Part shown: positions 24,912 through 32,597 of the stretch, piece by piece
Layout: every line of letters starts with the position of its first letter
Numbering within the stretch: position 1 is the stretch's first letter
IMG/VR virus record: IMGVR_UViG_3300047508_000133
Coordinates: 1 to 48,075 of that record
Strand: one strand, 5' to 3'
Source: a virus
DNA: 48,075 nucleotides
Made by a program: the position numbers and the translations under genes
Notes under the pieces: model-generated
Told to the model about the DNA's origin: nothing
Database searches by the model: none
Seen by the model: the letters and a program-made list of their open reading frames with translations, nothing else

Positions 24912-26707
24912 GCTATCTGGAAATGGCCAAAGCGCCGCTGCCAGACATGAGCAGTGGCATTATCTCGATCTGGTTTCGGGATGCCACGAAAGGCCCTGCG
25001 CCAACCGCCGAAGCGTGGCCATCCGGACTGTGGACGCCCGGCACCGACTCGATGGTGCCGCCCTGGACTCAGGAGATAGTCCAGGACCTGTCTCCGTCGT
25101 CGGCGTTTTTTTGGGATGCCTATGGTGCGCCACTCGATAGTTTCCAGGGTTTGCTGACTGGGCCGGCGGCGGTTTGGATGCCGACGCCGCCGCCGTTTGC
25201 TACCGATACCGTTCACATGCTGCTAAGTTTTGGCGACCCGGACCAGCCTTACAATTTCTGTCCATGGCGAATGGACTCCCCAAATGTGATCAAGGCGGTC
25301 AATTATACGGGTGAGGCGGTACCCGGCATCGGATTCAACCCCAATGATTGGCCGCCGCCCTATGCGCCGTATTTTATCAATGTGGGCGATGACGGCGGCA
25401 AGTTCACGGTGCGCAACATGCGGCTTGAGCCGCCGGTAGCAAAGCCAAAGATGGTTCCGCAATCGTTCATCGGAGTCGACAAGGATGGTTATCTGATCAT
25501 TTGTCTCCAAACGAATACCAGGGCGACGTATAAAGGCTACGCATTCGAATTGGCGGATATTTCCGAATTGAAGGCGAGGGCCACCACCTTGGTGATTGAT
25601 GGGCCGCCCTACAGCTACTCGCAGATCGGGTTTCCCTACCCTGATGGACATTTTGAAGAACACCCTGGATATTGGGATGGTTATCAATTCACCTATAACG
25701 ATGTCTCCAACGAGGTCATGAGTGGTCAACCGGAAATCTTCGTTCTCGGCGGCCCTCCTGTCTACTTGGATTTCTTCGGCGGGCCGGTTGTGTCCGGCAA
25801 TACATGGCACCATCTGCTGTTCTCTTTTGACATCAGTGGATCGGTGACGTGTGAGCAGCCCGATGATGCGGCTTCCGGGGCGCCGACCGTAACGACCAAG
25901 TGCAAAGCCTGGCTGGCGGTGGACGATCGGAATTATACCGACATGGCATTGCAGCGGCGCGTGCGGATACCAGATGGATTGGTGACTCCGCTCCTGCCGG
26001 GAATGGGGCACGACATACTTTTCGGCAAGCTCACCAGCTGGTATCGAGGCGATTTGTCGTTAGGGCCAAACGACATCGTTCCACAAAACATCTGGATTCG
26101 TAGTTTCAGCGGTGGTTACCCGCGGGACGGTTTGCTTCAATATGCGTCCAACAGCGGCCTCTCGACCGGCCCCCCCGATAACGAGCATTATCCGGCTGGC
26201 GATTTCAATGGCCTCGCCTGGACTGCTTCGCTCTGGACCCTGTACTGGCCAGCAGCACCAGGCCCGGCTTTTGCGACAATGGAGCCGCCACGACCGACCG
26301 TGCCAAACCCGGCGACCTTCGATAAGCCAATATACGAGTGCGCCTCGTTTAGTATTCCGGTGAACGGGCATCCCATCGGCATTCCGGCAACTGCGCGCCA
26401 CCTTACGCACAACACCGGCTTGGAAATGGGCGAGTTGCAGATATGGGCCAACAAGACTCTCGATACGGCTGATGTGAACATGCGCCGTCTGTTCGTTGAC
26501 AAGGACGGAAAGCCCGTATTGCCGAATGCCGCCGAGAAGGTGCTCGGCAAGCCCGATATTCTCCTGAATGGTTCCGGTAACTGGCAAGCCGGCACCAATA
26601 CCGGCCGATCTGGCTTCACTGCCACGGGCGCGATCAATCCTGCTGGCCAGTTCAGGCCCATTGCAAAAATTAAAAGCTTCCTGCCGGACCCGCAACTCGG
26701 TAAATGA
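24908..26707 (+). CDS. large tail protein with lectin-like (LamG/ConA-type) domain
   Basis: The 599-residue protein has a concanavalin A-like pattern: SGNTWHHLLFSFDISGSV and KAWLAVDDRNYTD, the usual paired strands of LamG folds, then a C-terminal TGLEMGELQIWANKTLDTADVNMRRLFVDKDGKPV block that is common in phage fibre proteins. It is rich in Pro, Trp, Tyr and Gly. A receptor-binding role is likely. The ATG at 24908 forms an ATGA overlap and is preferred over an upstream start in the same frame. Confidence 0.68.
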   Translation: MSYLEMAKAPLPDMSSGIISIWFRDATKGPAPTAEAWPSGLWTPGTDSMVPPWTQEIVQDLSPSSAFFWDAYGAPLDSFQGLLTGPAAVWMPTPPPFATDTVHMLLSFGDPDQPYNFCPWRMDSPNVIKAVNYTGEAVPGIGFNPNDWPPPYAPYFINVGDDGGKFTVRNMRLEPPVAKPKMVPQSFIGVDKDGYLIICLQTNTRATYKGYAFELADISELKARATTLVIDGPPYSYSQIGFPYPDGHFEEHPGYWDGYQFTYNDVSNEVMSGQPEIFVLGGPPVYLDFFGGPVVSGNTWHHLLFSFDISGSVTCEQPDDAASGAPTVTTKCKAWLAVDDRNYTDMALQRRVRIPDGLVTPLLPGMGHDILFGKLTSWYRGDLSLGPNDIVPQNIWIRSFSGGYPRDGLLQYASNSGLSTGPPDNEHYPAGDFNGLAWTASLWTLYWPAAPGPAFATMEPPRPTVPNPATFDKPIYECASFSIPVNGHPIGIPATARHLTHNTGLEMGELQIWANKTLDTADVNMRRLFVDKDGKPVLPNAAEKVLGKPDILLNGSGNWQAGTNTGRSGFTATGAINPAGQFRPIAKIKSFLPDPQLGK

Positions 26708-26713
26708 CGAGAC

Positions 26714-27145
26714 ATGCTCGTCTGTAACGTAAGCCAGTTGCACCGGCGGGCGGCGATCGCAGCCGATCTCGCCGAGGCCGCCGCGGCGGTCGACGCACCA
26801 GGCACCGGGAACGTTGTTTTCGCCACGCTGGTCGACGACCCGGCCTCAGTGGGCGAGCACGTCGATGCGTTCCTCGGGCAGATCATGCTCGAGACGGCGA
26901 GTGCTGGCTCGACTGTCAGTGCCGGGCTGGCCTACGCTGCCGCGATCGTCGAGGCCGTGACCGCCGTCGATGTGTCGTCGGCTGCCGTGCCGTTGGTGGT
27001 GGTGGAGGCGGCGACTGCCACTGACGCGCCCGATGCCACGGTCGCCGCTCTTCCTGCGCGAAGTGCGATGCTTCCATCGGCGTTCGTCAATTCACCCGGC
27101 ACAGCGCGCCAGGCCAATGTCAACGGCATTATGGTCAATCTGTAA
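26714..27145 (+). CDS. Ala/Val-rich tail-associated protein
   Basis: The 143-residue protein is extremely rich in Ala, Val and Thr, with loose repeats of the type AAIVEAVTAVDVSSAAVPLVVVEAATATDAPD. The C-terminus ends in a more defined segment (NSPGTARQANVNGIMVNL) that recalls short virion motifs. Function is not known; being between two fibre genes, it is probably a virion protein. Confidence 0.55.
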   Translation: MLVCNVSQLHRRAAIAADLAEAAAAVDAPGTGNVVFATLVDDPASVGEHVDAFLGQIMLETASAGSTVSAGLAYAAAIVEAVTAVDVSSAAVPLVVVEAATATDAPDATVAALPARSAMLPSAFVNSPGTARQANVNGIMVNL

Positions 27146-27157
27146 GGTAACGGCGGC

Positions 27158-28477
27158 ATGGCATCCTATTACGTTTGGTCAGGCGCCACAGGGTCGGGCA
27201 ACGGCTCGAGCTGGGCCAACGCCTTCACGACGTTGGTGACCGCGTTCGTGACCGAAGTAGCGGGTGATACGCTCTATGTTGCACATGATCATGCCGAGTC
27301 TGCCGCAGGCGTCACGCTAACCTCGTCCGGCGTCGTTTCCAATCCGACCAAGGTGATCTGCGTCAATCGCGCTGGCTCGGTGCCGCCGGTGTCCGCTGAC
27401 CGACGCGCGACGGCGACAATCACCGCGACGGGGGGCAACAATCTCTCGATCTCGGGCACCACATTCTATGACGGGATTATTTTCATCGCCGGCACTGGGG
27501 CGGCATCGAGCGCCTTCCTGATCCTTGCCGCCGCCACCAGTACTTCGTTGCGCTTCGATAATTGCTCGCTGCGACTTGGAATCACAATCGCCGGCAGTCA
27601 GATAATGTTTGCGGGCGGTTCCAACAGTTTCGGGGCTTGTTACTTTGAGTTGAACAATACGACATTATCGTATGGCAACTCAGGTCATGGCACCCTGCTG
27701 GCCGGCGTTTTGAAATGGCGCAACACACCTTCCGCGTTGCTGGGGACCGTGCCGACGCTGCTGTTGACGCCCGCACCGCTGCGCGGCGGCTCACTCGAAT
27801 GTATCGGGGTGGATTTTTCGGCAGCTGGGTCCGGCAAAACGCTTGTCGATGCCGCGAACGCGCAAGGCTTCATGTCGCGATTCATGGATTGCAAGCTCAA
27901 TGCTTCCGTCACCAAAGAGACGCCGCCGCTAGCGCAAGGATCTTCCAGCACCGAGTTTATCCGCTCTGGCGCGTCCGGGGTGAACTATACTGTTCATCGC
28001 TCGGTTTATACCGGCACTCTGGACGAGGAGACGACCATCGTTCGCACCGGCGGCGCGTCGGACGGCACCACGCCAATTGCGTGGAAAATCGTCACCGTCA
28101 ACAGCAATTATTCGCTGCCGTTCGAGTGCCCGCCGATTGCGATTTGGAACAACGTCACCGGCTCGGCGGTAACGGCGACGGTAGAGGGCATCTGGGGTGG
28201 CGGCGCGGTGCCGAACGACGATGATGTCTGGATCGATGTCGAATATCTCGGCGACGCGTCTTCGCCGCAGGCTTCGTTCGTCAACGACGGCAAGGCCGAC
28301 TTGCTGGCAACGGCCGCCGCCCAGACCTCGAGCTCGGCAACCTGGGGCGGCTCGACCACCAAGTTCAAGCTGAATGTGACGTTCACGCCGCAGCAAAAAG
28401 GCTGGATCTACGCGCGTGTCAAATGCGCAAAGGCGTCGTCGACTTTCTATATCGATCCGCTGGTGACACTGACCTGA
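27158..28477 (+). CDS. beta-helix tail spike-like protein
   Basis: The 439-residue protein opens with YYVWSGATGSGNGSSWANAFTTL...GDTLYVAHDH, the typical start of right-handed beta-helix (pectate-lyase-like) proteins. Ser/Thr/Asn-rich strands follow, and a compact C-terminal jelly-roll-like domain (about residues 320-439). Such proteins often bind or cleave surface polysaccharide. No catalytic residues can be assigned. Confidence 0.68.
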   Translation: MASYYVWSGATGSGNGSSWANAFTTLVTAFVTEVAGDTLYVAHDHAESAAGVTLTSSGVVSNPTKVICVNRAGSVPPVSADRRATATITATGGNNLSISGTTFYDGIIFIAGTGAASSAFLILAAATSTSLRFDNCSLRLGITIAGSQIMFAGGSNSFGACYFELNNTTLSYGNSGHGTLLAGVLKWRNTPSALLGTVPTLLLTPAPLRGGSLECIGVDFSAAGSGKTLVDAANAQGFMSRFMDCKLNASVTKETPPLAQGSSSTEFIRSGASGVNYTVHRSVYTGTLDEETTIVRTGGASDGTTPIAWKIVTVNSNYSLPFECPPIAIWNNVTGSAVTATVEGIWGGGAVPNDDDVWIDVEYLGDASSPQASFVNDGKADLLATAAAQTSSSATWGGSTTKFKLNVTFTPQQKGWIYARVKCAKASSTFYIDPLVTLT

Positions 28478-28500
28478 CCGCTTCCCAAGGAGAAAAGCCC

Positions 28501-29085
28501 ATGACCGAGGAACGCGCACAGGCGCGCGAATGCAATGACGCGTCCGTAATTCGCGGCAGCGGTCTAGGAGAGCGTGCCGACGCGCACGGCCGCTACGAGA
28601 TCGAATGCATCGGGGCGGACGGCAAGCTGAAATGGCGCGAGACGATCGACAACGTGGTCGCCACCGTCGGCAAGAACCTGGCGCTTGATTCGTTCCTCGC
28701 CGGGGCGGCCTACACCGTAGTCGGGCCGTTCATGGGACTGATCTCGTCGACATCCTATTCAGCGGTCTCGGCCGGCGACACGATGGCGTCGCACTCGGGA
28801 TGGCTCGAGGCCGGCGGCGCCAATGCCCCGACCTACACGGGCAACAGAAAGACTGCAGTATGGTCGGCGGCCTCGGCCGGCTCGAAGGCGCTGTCGGCGG
28901 CACTGTCGTTCGCGGTCACTAGTACCGGCACCGTCAAGGGCGCTTTCCTCTGCTACGGCACCGGCGCGGTCAACACCAAGGACGATGCCAACGGCACGCT
29001 GTGGTCGGCCGGCACGTTCTCGACCGGCGACAAAGCGGTGACGAACGGCGACACGCTCAATGTAAATTATAGCACCAGTCTATAA
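28501..29085 (+). CDS. tail fibre-associated protein
   Basis: The 194-residue protein has an N-terminal DAHGRYEIECIGADGKLKWRETIDNVVATVGKNLALDSFL segment and a central YTVVGPFMGLISSTSYS, a pattern that recurs in fibre-region proteins of alphaproteobacterial phages. The rest is Gly/Thr/Ser-rich beta sequence. A strong aaggag ribosome site marks the ATG at 28501, so high expression is expected, as for a virion protein. Confidence 0.65.
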   Translation: MTEERAQARECNDASVIRGSGLGERADAHGRYEIECIGADGKLKWRETIDNVVATVGKNLALDSFLAGAAYTVVGPFMGLISSTSYSAVSAGDTMASHSGWLEAGGANAPTYTGNRKTAVWSAASAGSKALSAALSFAVTSTGTVKGAFLCYGTGAVNTKDDANGTLWSAGTFSTGDKAVTNGDTLNVNYSTSL

Positions 29086-29110
29086 TTGCGTGCGGCTTCA
29101 GGGGTCGTAA

Positions 29111-29332
29111 ATGGAAGTCACCGAGCAGGCTGCAAAGGTCGCTAACACCGCGATCGACGCCATGCGGTCGACGCCGCTGGCGATCGCGCTGTTGCTCGTT
29201 AACGTCGCCTTTCTCGGCTTCGCTGCCTATGTGCTCGGCGAGGTGTCGGAAAACTCCCACGCGCGCAATGCAGCGCAGATCGAGTTGATCAACAGCTTGG
29301 TCCGCGAATGTCGGCAGCCGTTGGCGAAATGA
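29111..29332 (+). CDS. holin-like small membrane protein
   Basis: The 73-residue protein has one membrane helix (residues ~22-45, TPLAIALLLVNVAFLGFAAYVL), a short amphipathic N-terminus and a charged C-terminus. Being just upstream of the amidase gene, it is the best holin candidate; single-span holins are known. A spanin-type role is possible but there is no lipobox. Confidence 0.6.
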   Translation: MEVTEQAAKVANTAIDAMRSTPLAIALLLVNVAFLGFAAYVLGEVSENSHARNAAQIELINSLVRECRQPLAK

Positions 29333-29341
29333 GGTAAGAGC

Positions 29342-30301
29342 ATGACGCGCCTTGCTGGGAAAGTTAGTTGGTTCGGCGGCCCGGATGATGACGGCGTCTC
29401 GCCGGACGAGGGCTTGGCCTTCATCTACGATGTCGACGACGCTCCGCACCTGTTTCTGCCCAGGCAGCCGCCGGGCACGACCGGACTGGCGCGCCGGCTC
29501 AATCCCGAGGTCCACTACATCGCTTGCCGCTGGGATTATGACGTCACGTCCAAGACGGAGCTGCTCAATATCAAGGCGCTGGTGCGCGCACCCAAGACCG
29601 GCCGAGCGTTCGTCGCCGAGCCAGCGGATTGGGGGCCACACGAGAATACTGGGCGCGTCGCCGACATCTCGCCCGGCCTCATGGCAGCGCTCGGGATCGA
29701 CACCGATGACGAGGTCGAGGTCACTTTCCCATTCGAGCGAGGAGATGATTCCGTCGCCGTGCCGTACGATCGCATCGCCATTTCATCGGGCCATGGAGCG
29801 TTGGTGCGCGGCGCCAGCGGAATCCTCGACGAGGTCGACGAGGCGCGCCGCGTGGTCGAGGCGGTGGCCGACAAGCTCGCCGCGCGCGGTGTCGACGTCA
29901 TGACCTTCCACGACGACGTGAGCACCACGCAGAGCGAAAACCTCGACCGCATCGTCGACTGGCACAACCAACAGAACCGCGAGTTGGACGTCAGCGTGCA
30001 TTTCAATGCCTACAACGACACCACGAAGCCGATGGGCACGGAGGTTTTATACGTCACCCAGAGTGCGCTCGCCGGAAAGCTATCGACGGCCATCGCGGAC
30101 GCCGGCGACCTGCTCGACCGGGGCGCAAAGGAGCGCACCGATCTGGCATTCTTGAACGGGACCGAAATGCCGGCCGTGCTCATCGAAACTTGTTTCGTCG
30201 ACAGTGAGGCCGACGCCGAGCTCTACGAGGCGAACTTCGATGTGATCTGCGAGGCCATCGCACAAGTGCTCGGCGGGCCACCACAGCGATTGGGTCGCTA
30301 A
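29342..30301 (+). CDS. N-acetylmuramoyl-L-alanine amidase (endolysin)
   Basis: The 319-residue enzyme has an N-terminal ~145-residue domain with a DWGPHENTGRVADISPGLMAALGI motif that looks like a double-psi beta-barrel, and a C-terminal Amidase_3 domain. Zinc ligands and catalytic residues are visible: His in ISSGHGA, Glu in ILDEVDEARR, His in VSVHFNAY and the catalytic Glu in VLIETCFVDSEAD. It should cleave the bond between muramic acid and L-Ala at lysis. There is no signal peptide, so release through the holin is expected. It is the last gene of the late operon. Confidence 0.88.
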   Translation: MTRLAGKVSWFGGPDDDGVSPDEGLAFIYDVDDAPHLFLPRQPPGTTGLARRLNPEVHYIACRWDYDVTSKTELLNIKALVRAPKTGRAFVAEPADWGPHENTGRVADISPGLMAALGIDTDDEVEVTFPFERGDDSVAVPYDRIAISSGHGALVRGASGILDEVDEARRVVEAVADKLAARGVDVMTFHDDVSTTQSENLDRIVDWHNQQNRELDVSVHFNAYNDTTKPMGTEVLYVTQSALAGKLSTAIADAGDLLDRGAKERTDLAFLNGTEMPAVLIETCFVDSEADAELYEANFDVICEAIAQVLGGPPQRLGR

Positions 30302-30322
30302 AGCGTTCCTCCCTGACTTCAC

Positions 30323-30364
30323 AGGCTCTCGCCCTTACCCATGGGGCGAGGGCCTCTTTTTTTT
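30323..30364 (+). terminator. strong intrinsic terminator at the end of the late operon
   Basis: A 12-bp stem (30323-30334 with 30344-30355, one G-T pair) with a 9-base loop is followed by eight Ts. The T tract follows the stem only in the + direction, so it stops late transcription before the reverse-strand genes. Confidence 0.92.
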
Positions 30365-30464
30365 ATGCGCGGTTCAACCAGCCTTCCGGCAGCCCGTGCG
30401 GGAAAAGCTCTTTCTCGGTCTCGGGGATCAGATGCCGCGGGCGATCTGGCTGTCGATCATTCAA
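30363..30464 (-). CDS. possible 33-residue protein at the end of the reverse operon
   Basis: A short frame (MNDRQPDRPRHLIPETEKELF...GWLNRA) starts at a TTG that overlaps the stop of the upstream gene and ends in the T tract of the late terminator. Residues LIPETEKELFPHGLPEGWLNRA have good protein character. It is too short for firm support, but the coupling is the same as for every other gene in this operon. Confidence 0.45.
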   Translation of the reverse strand: MNDRQPDRPRHLIPETEKELFPHGLPEGWLNRA

Positions 30465-30673
30465 TGCCGCCGCTTCCGGAGTAGGCGTTGAAAGTAGTCA
30501 AGGATGATTTGGACCCGGCTGTCGTGCATCATCTTGATAATCGCCTTCTCATCCGGCAGCAATGGCCCGTTAGCCATTTCCCATTTGGCAAGCCGCTCGA
30601 TCCGGTCGGTCAGATCGTCGCAATCGTCGATCAGCATCCAGCCTTCCGAGATTTCGCGAAAACCGTCGCGCAT
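30461..30673 (-). CDS. small helical protein of unknown function
   Basis: The 70-residue product (MRDGFREISEGWMLIDDCDDLTDRIERLAKWEMANG...) is helical and charged. A gggaggg ribosome site precedes the ATG, which overlaps the stop of the upstream gene. No family is recognised. Confidence 0.6.
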   Translation of the reverse strand: MRDGFREISEGWMLIDDCDDLTDRIERLAKWEMANGPLLPDEKAIIKMMHDSRVQIILDYFQRLLRKRRH

Positions 30674-30930
30674 CAGACCAGCCCTCCCCACTCGGGCGGC
30701 CTGATGTGCCGCGACCGGATGGCGCTGCGGCAGGCGGCGAGGTCGAACGGTTTCTCGATCACGTAGGTCGCAAACGAAAATTCCGGTTGACGCTCGTTGA
30801 GCACATGCTCGGCGATCTTGCGGACCATGCCGAGCCCTTCGAGATATGCCGTGCATCCGCAACAGGTCTGGCGCGGCAGCGGTTCGCCGTGCTCGTCGTC
30901 GAGGATCAGGATCGCCATCACGACCGTCAT
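30673..30930 (-). CDS. small protein of unknown function
   Basis: The 85-residue protein has a VMAILILDDEHGEPL opening and a CCGCTAY cluster that could bind metal, then an amphipathic helix (GLGMVRKIAEHVLNERQ). ATGA overlap with the upstream gene. Some phage proteins with this size and opening belong to unnamed families; no role is assigned. Confidence 0.55.
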   Translation of the reverse strand: MTVVMAILILDDEHGEPLPRQTCCGCTAYLEGLGMVRKIAEHVLNERQPEFSFATYVIEKPFDLAACRSAIRSRHIRPPEWGGLV

Positions 30931-31202
30931 GCCGTCCCCTTCATTTCGGGCTGGCCCTCGAACCGCGCGATCATCTCCCGGAACAGCGTGACGATGTCCT
31001 TGCGGTCGGCGCCGTTCGAGATGAAATTGCAGCGCCCTTCTTTCTCGCCGTACTCGAACAGCAGCAGCACGAAGCCGACCTTGCGGTCGTTGCCGCGCAG
31101 GTCGCCGTTGAATGTCTCATCGAGCGCCTTCGCGACCGCGTTCATCGTGTCGCGGTATTCAGGCTGGATCGGCGCATCGCCAAGGCTGTGTTTCTTAACC
31201 AT
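30927..31202 (-). CDS. small protein of unknown function
   Basis: The 91-residue protein has a helix (EYRDTMNAVAKALDETFNG) followed by a strand pair (VGFVLLLFEYGE and RCNFISNGADRKDIVTLFREMIARFEG). The FNGD...KVGFVLLLFEYG...RCNFISNGADR pattern is well known among phage and prophage genes of Proteobacteria, where it has no assigned function. It is coupled to both neighbours. Confidence 0.65.
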   Translation of the reverse strand: MVKKHSLGDAPIQPEYRDTMNAVAKALDETFNGDLRGNDRKVGFVLLLFEYGEKEGRCNFISNGADRKDIVTLFREMIARFEGQPEMKGTA

Positions 31203-31419
31203 GCGTGGCCCTTCTCCGTCTGAGTTCTTCTAGAAGCGCGGCCCGCACAAAGTCGGAGACACTAACGAGTGCATGATCAGCCGCGAGCACAATCTCGGCG
31301 AACATGGCGTTCGGTATGCTGGCTCGGACTGCAGTGCTGTCGGCAGCCGTGAATATTTTTACGCGCTTGCGCCCCCGAAGGGGATTCTGCGGTTCTCGGC
31401 GCCTGCGGTCGCGGCTCAT
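31195..31419 (-). CDS. ribbon-helix-helix-like small protein
   Basis: The 74-residue protein has a basic N-terminus (SRDRRRREPQNPLRGRKRVKIFT). Its C-terminal segment, AMFAEIVLAADHALVSVSDFVRAALLEELRRR, has the length and helix spacing of a ribbon-helix-helix fold, suggesting DNA binding. It may regulate its own operon. Overlaps neighbours on both sides by 4 to 8 bases. Confidence 0.5.
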   Translation of the reverse strand: MSRDRRRREPQNPLRGRKRVKIFTAADSTAVRASIPNAMFAEIVLAADHALVSVSDFVRAALLEELRRRRATHG

Positions 31420-31601
31420 AGCAACCGCTCCAGCTGCGCCAGCTCGCCATAATCATCCGCGATCTCCTGCATGATCCCGATCCTGCGCTGGGACTCCTGG
31501 TCGTTCATTTGCATTCGGGCATAGACCCGCTTGCGCAACGCGACCTCGCGCAGGGCCTCCCGCTGCTTGTCTTCGGCTGTATAGCGGCTCATGCGCGTCA
31601 T
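31416..31601 (-). CDS. small coiled-coil protein
   Basis: The 61-residue product (MTRMSRYTAEDKQREALREVALRKRVYARM...) is helical along its whole length. The ATG at 31601 overlaps the upstream stop (ATGA). A second ATG three codons later is possible. Function unknown. Confidence 0.55.
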   Translation of the reverse strand: MTRMSRYTAEDKQREALREVALRKRVYARMQMNDQESQRRIGIMQEIADDYGELAQLERLL

Positions 31602-31993
31602 GTTGGCGGCCTCGAATAGGTGACGACCGCGCGGGCGCCGGTCGGCTCCTCGACCCACTCGACGGTCGGCACGATGACGCCCAGCCACTCGACGTCACGC
31701 TTGAGCACCGATAGCGGGATGAACGGCGCGCGGGTGCGGCCTTCGTCATCGGCGCCGATGATGATCGCGCGGCCGGCATACGGCTCATGCTGGACGGGCA
31801 ACTTGAACGCGTGAATGGGATCGCCGTTCTTCAGGCCGAACTCGGAGACCCAGATCGAATCGTGCTCGTCGCTGATAATGCTGTGATCCATGCCGCCGCC
31901 AACGATGCGCCTCATCGCGTCGAGCATGTCCTTGTCCGGCAGGTCGATCGCCTCGATGGTGCGCGCCTCTGGGTCGATCAGGTAGCCCCTCAT
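31598..31993 (-). CDS. DUF3846-like phage protein
   Basis: The 131-residue protein opens with MRGYLIDPEARTIEAIDLPD and contains ISDEHDSIWVSEFGLKNGDPIHAFKLP and RAIIIGADDEG. That order recalls DUF3846 proteins, which are frequent in phages and have no known function. It is followed by smaller coupled genes. The ATG overlaps the stop of the XRE regulator. Confidence 0.55.
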   Translation of the reverse strand: MRGYLIDPEARTIEAIDLPDKDMLDAMRRIVGGGMDHSIISDEHDSIWVSEFGLKNGDPIHAFKLPVQHEPYAGRAIIIGADDEGRTRAPFIPLSVLKRDVEWLGVIVPTVEWVEEPTGARAVVTYSRPPT

Positions 31994-32322
31994 CAGTCCG
32001 CCTCCTCGTCGCTCAAGACGATAGCCGGTGTTCGCCGGGGCGCGCAGAAGTTCGGCCTCCCGCGGAAGGTGGCAGGCGGTATCGGCGCGTCAAACCGCAC
32101 GAGTAGGTCCTCGGCACTGCAATGGAGGGCCTCGGTGACTCGCGGGATCAAGGCGGCGCTGAGGCTGGTCTGCCCGTGTTCAATACGCATGATGACGTGG
32201 CGGCTCACGCCGATCGCGGCAGCAAGATCGCGTTGCGTTATCTTGCGATGTTTGCGGATCGCGTGAAACCGGAGACCAATAGCGGTATTATTTGGGGGGG
32301 GGGGGGTCGAAGTGCTGGGCAT
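31993..32322 (-). CDS. XRE-family regulator with a homopolymeric tract
   Basis: The 109-residue protein contains an HTH of the XRE/Cro/CI type (residues ~16-70: GLRFHAIRKHRKITQRDLAAAIGVSRHVIMRIEHG). Its C-terminus is short and has no peptidase or dimerisation domain, so it is smaller than a CI repressor and more like a Cro or plasmid-type regulator. The ATG at 32322 is followed by TSTPPPPNN, coded by 13 consecutive Cs on the coding strand. It is probably the first gene of the small reverse operon and may control it. Confidence 0.78.
   Translation of the reverse strand: MPSTSTPPPPNNTAIGLRFHAIRKHRKITQRDLAAAIGVSRHVIMRIEHGQTSLSAALIPRVTEALHCSAEDLLVRFDAPIPPATFRGRPNFCAPRRTPAIVLSDEEAD
32294..32306 (+). 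repeat. 13-base G tract inside the XRE regulator gene
   Basis: Thirteen consecutive Gs on this strand (Cs on the coding strand) lie within codons ~5-9 of the regulator. Tracts of this length slip readily in replication, and any change not divisible by three would break the protein. It may be a phase-variation switch or a sequencing-error hot spot. Confidence 0.85.
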
Positions 32323-32497
32323 GGACGGTCGATCCCTCTTCGTCACGGAATGGGTCAGACGGTCGGTTGCAGCTCAGGGAATTCCCCGCTCTTGGAAGTC
32401 GGGCGGGATGAAAGAGCTTAGGGAGTGGACAGGATACGACAGACGTTACAAAACGGCAATGTATCAACTTTCACACATTGAATGCAAAATCTGTGGA

Positions 32498-32557
32498 AAT
32501 ATGCGTTTTGTGCCAGACACATATCCGTTTTGTGCCAAGGCATATGCGTTTTGTGCC
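32498..32557 (+). repeat. three iteron-like direct repeats
   Basis: Three 17-base units of the form ATATGCGTTTTGTGCCA begin at 32498, 32520 and 32541; the middle one has one change (ATATCCG). Spacing of 22 and 21 bases puts them on the same face of the helix. They lie between the AraC-like and XRE genes, upstream of the XRE gene, in AT-richer DNA. They are likely protein-binding sites: an operator or a replication iteron. Confidence 0.85.
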
Positions 32558-32597
32558 AAAGGATTACCATAAGGGATTGGCGATCTATACTAAGTTT

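Noticed and set aside
32498-32557. Iterons read on the - strand as sigma-54-type promoters (TGGCAC...GC)
   Set aside because: The distance between the GG and GC elements is two bases too short in all three units, and a triple array is not expected for promoters.
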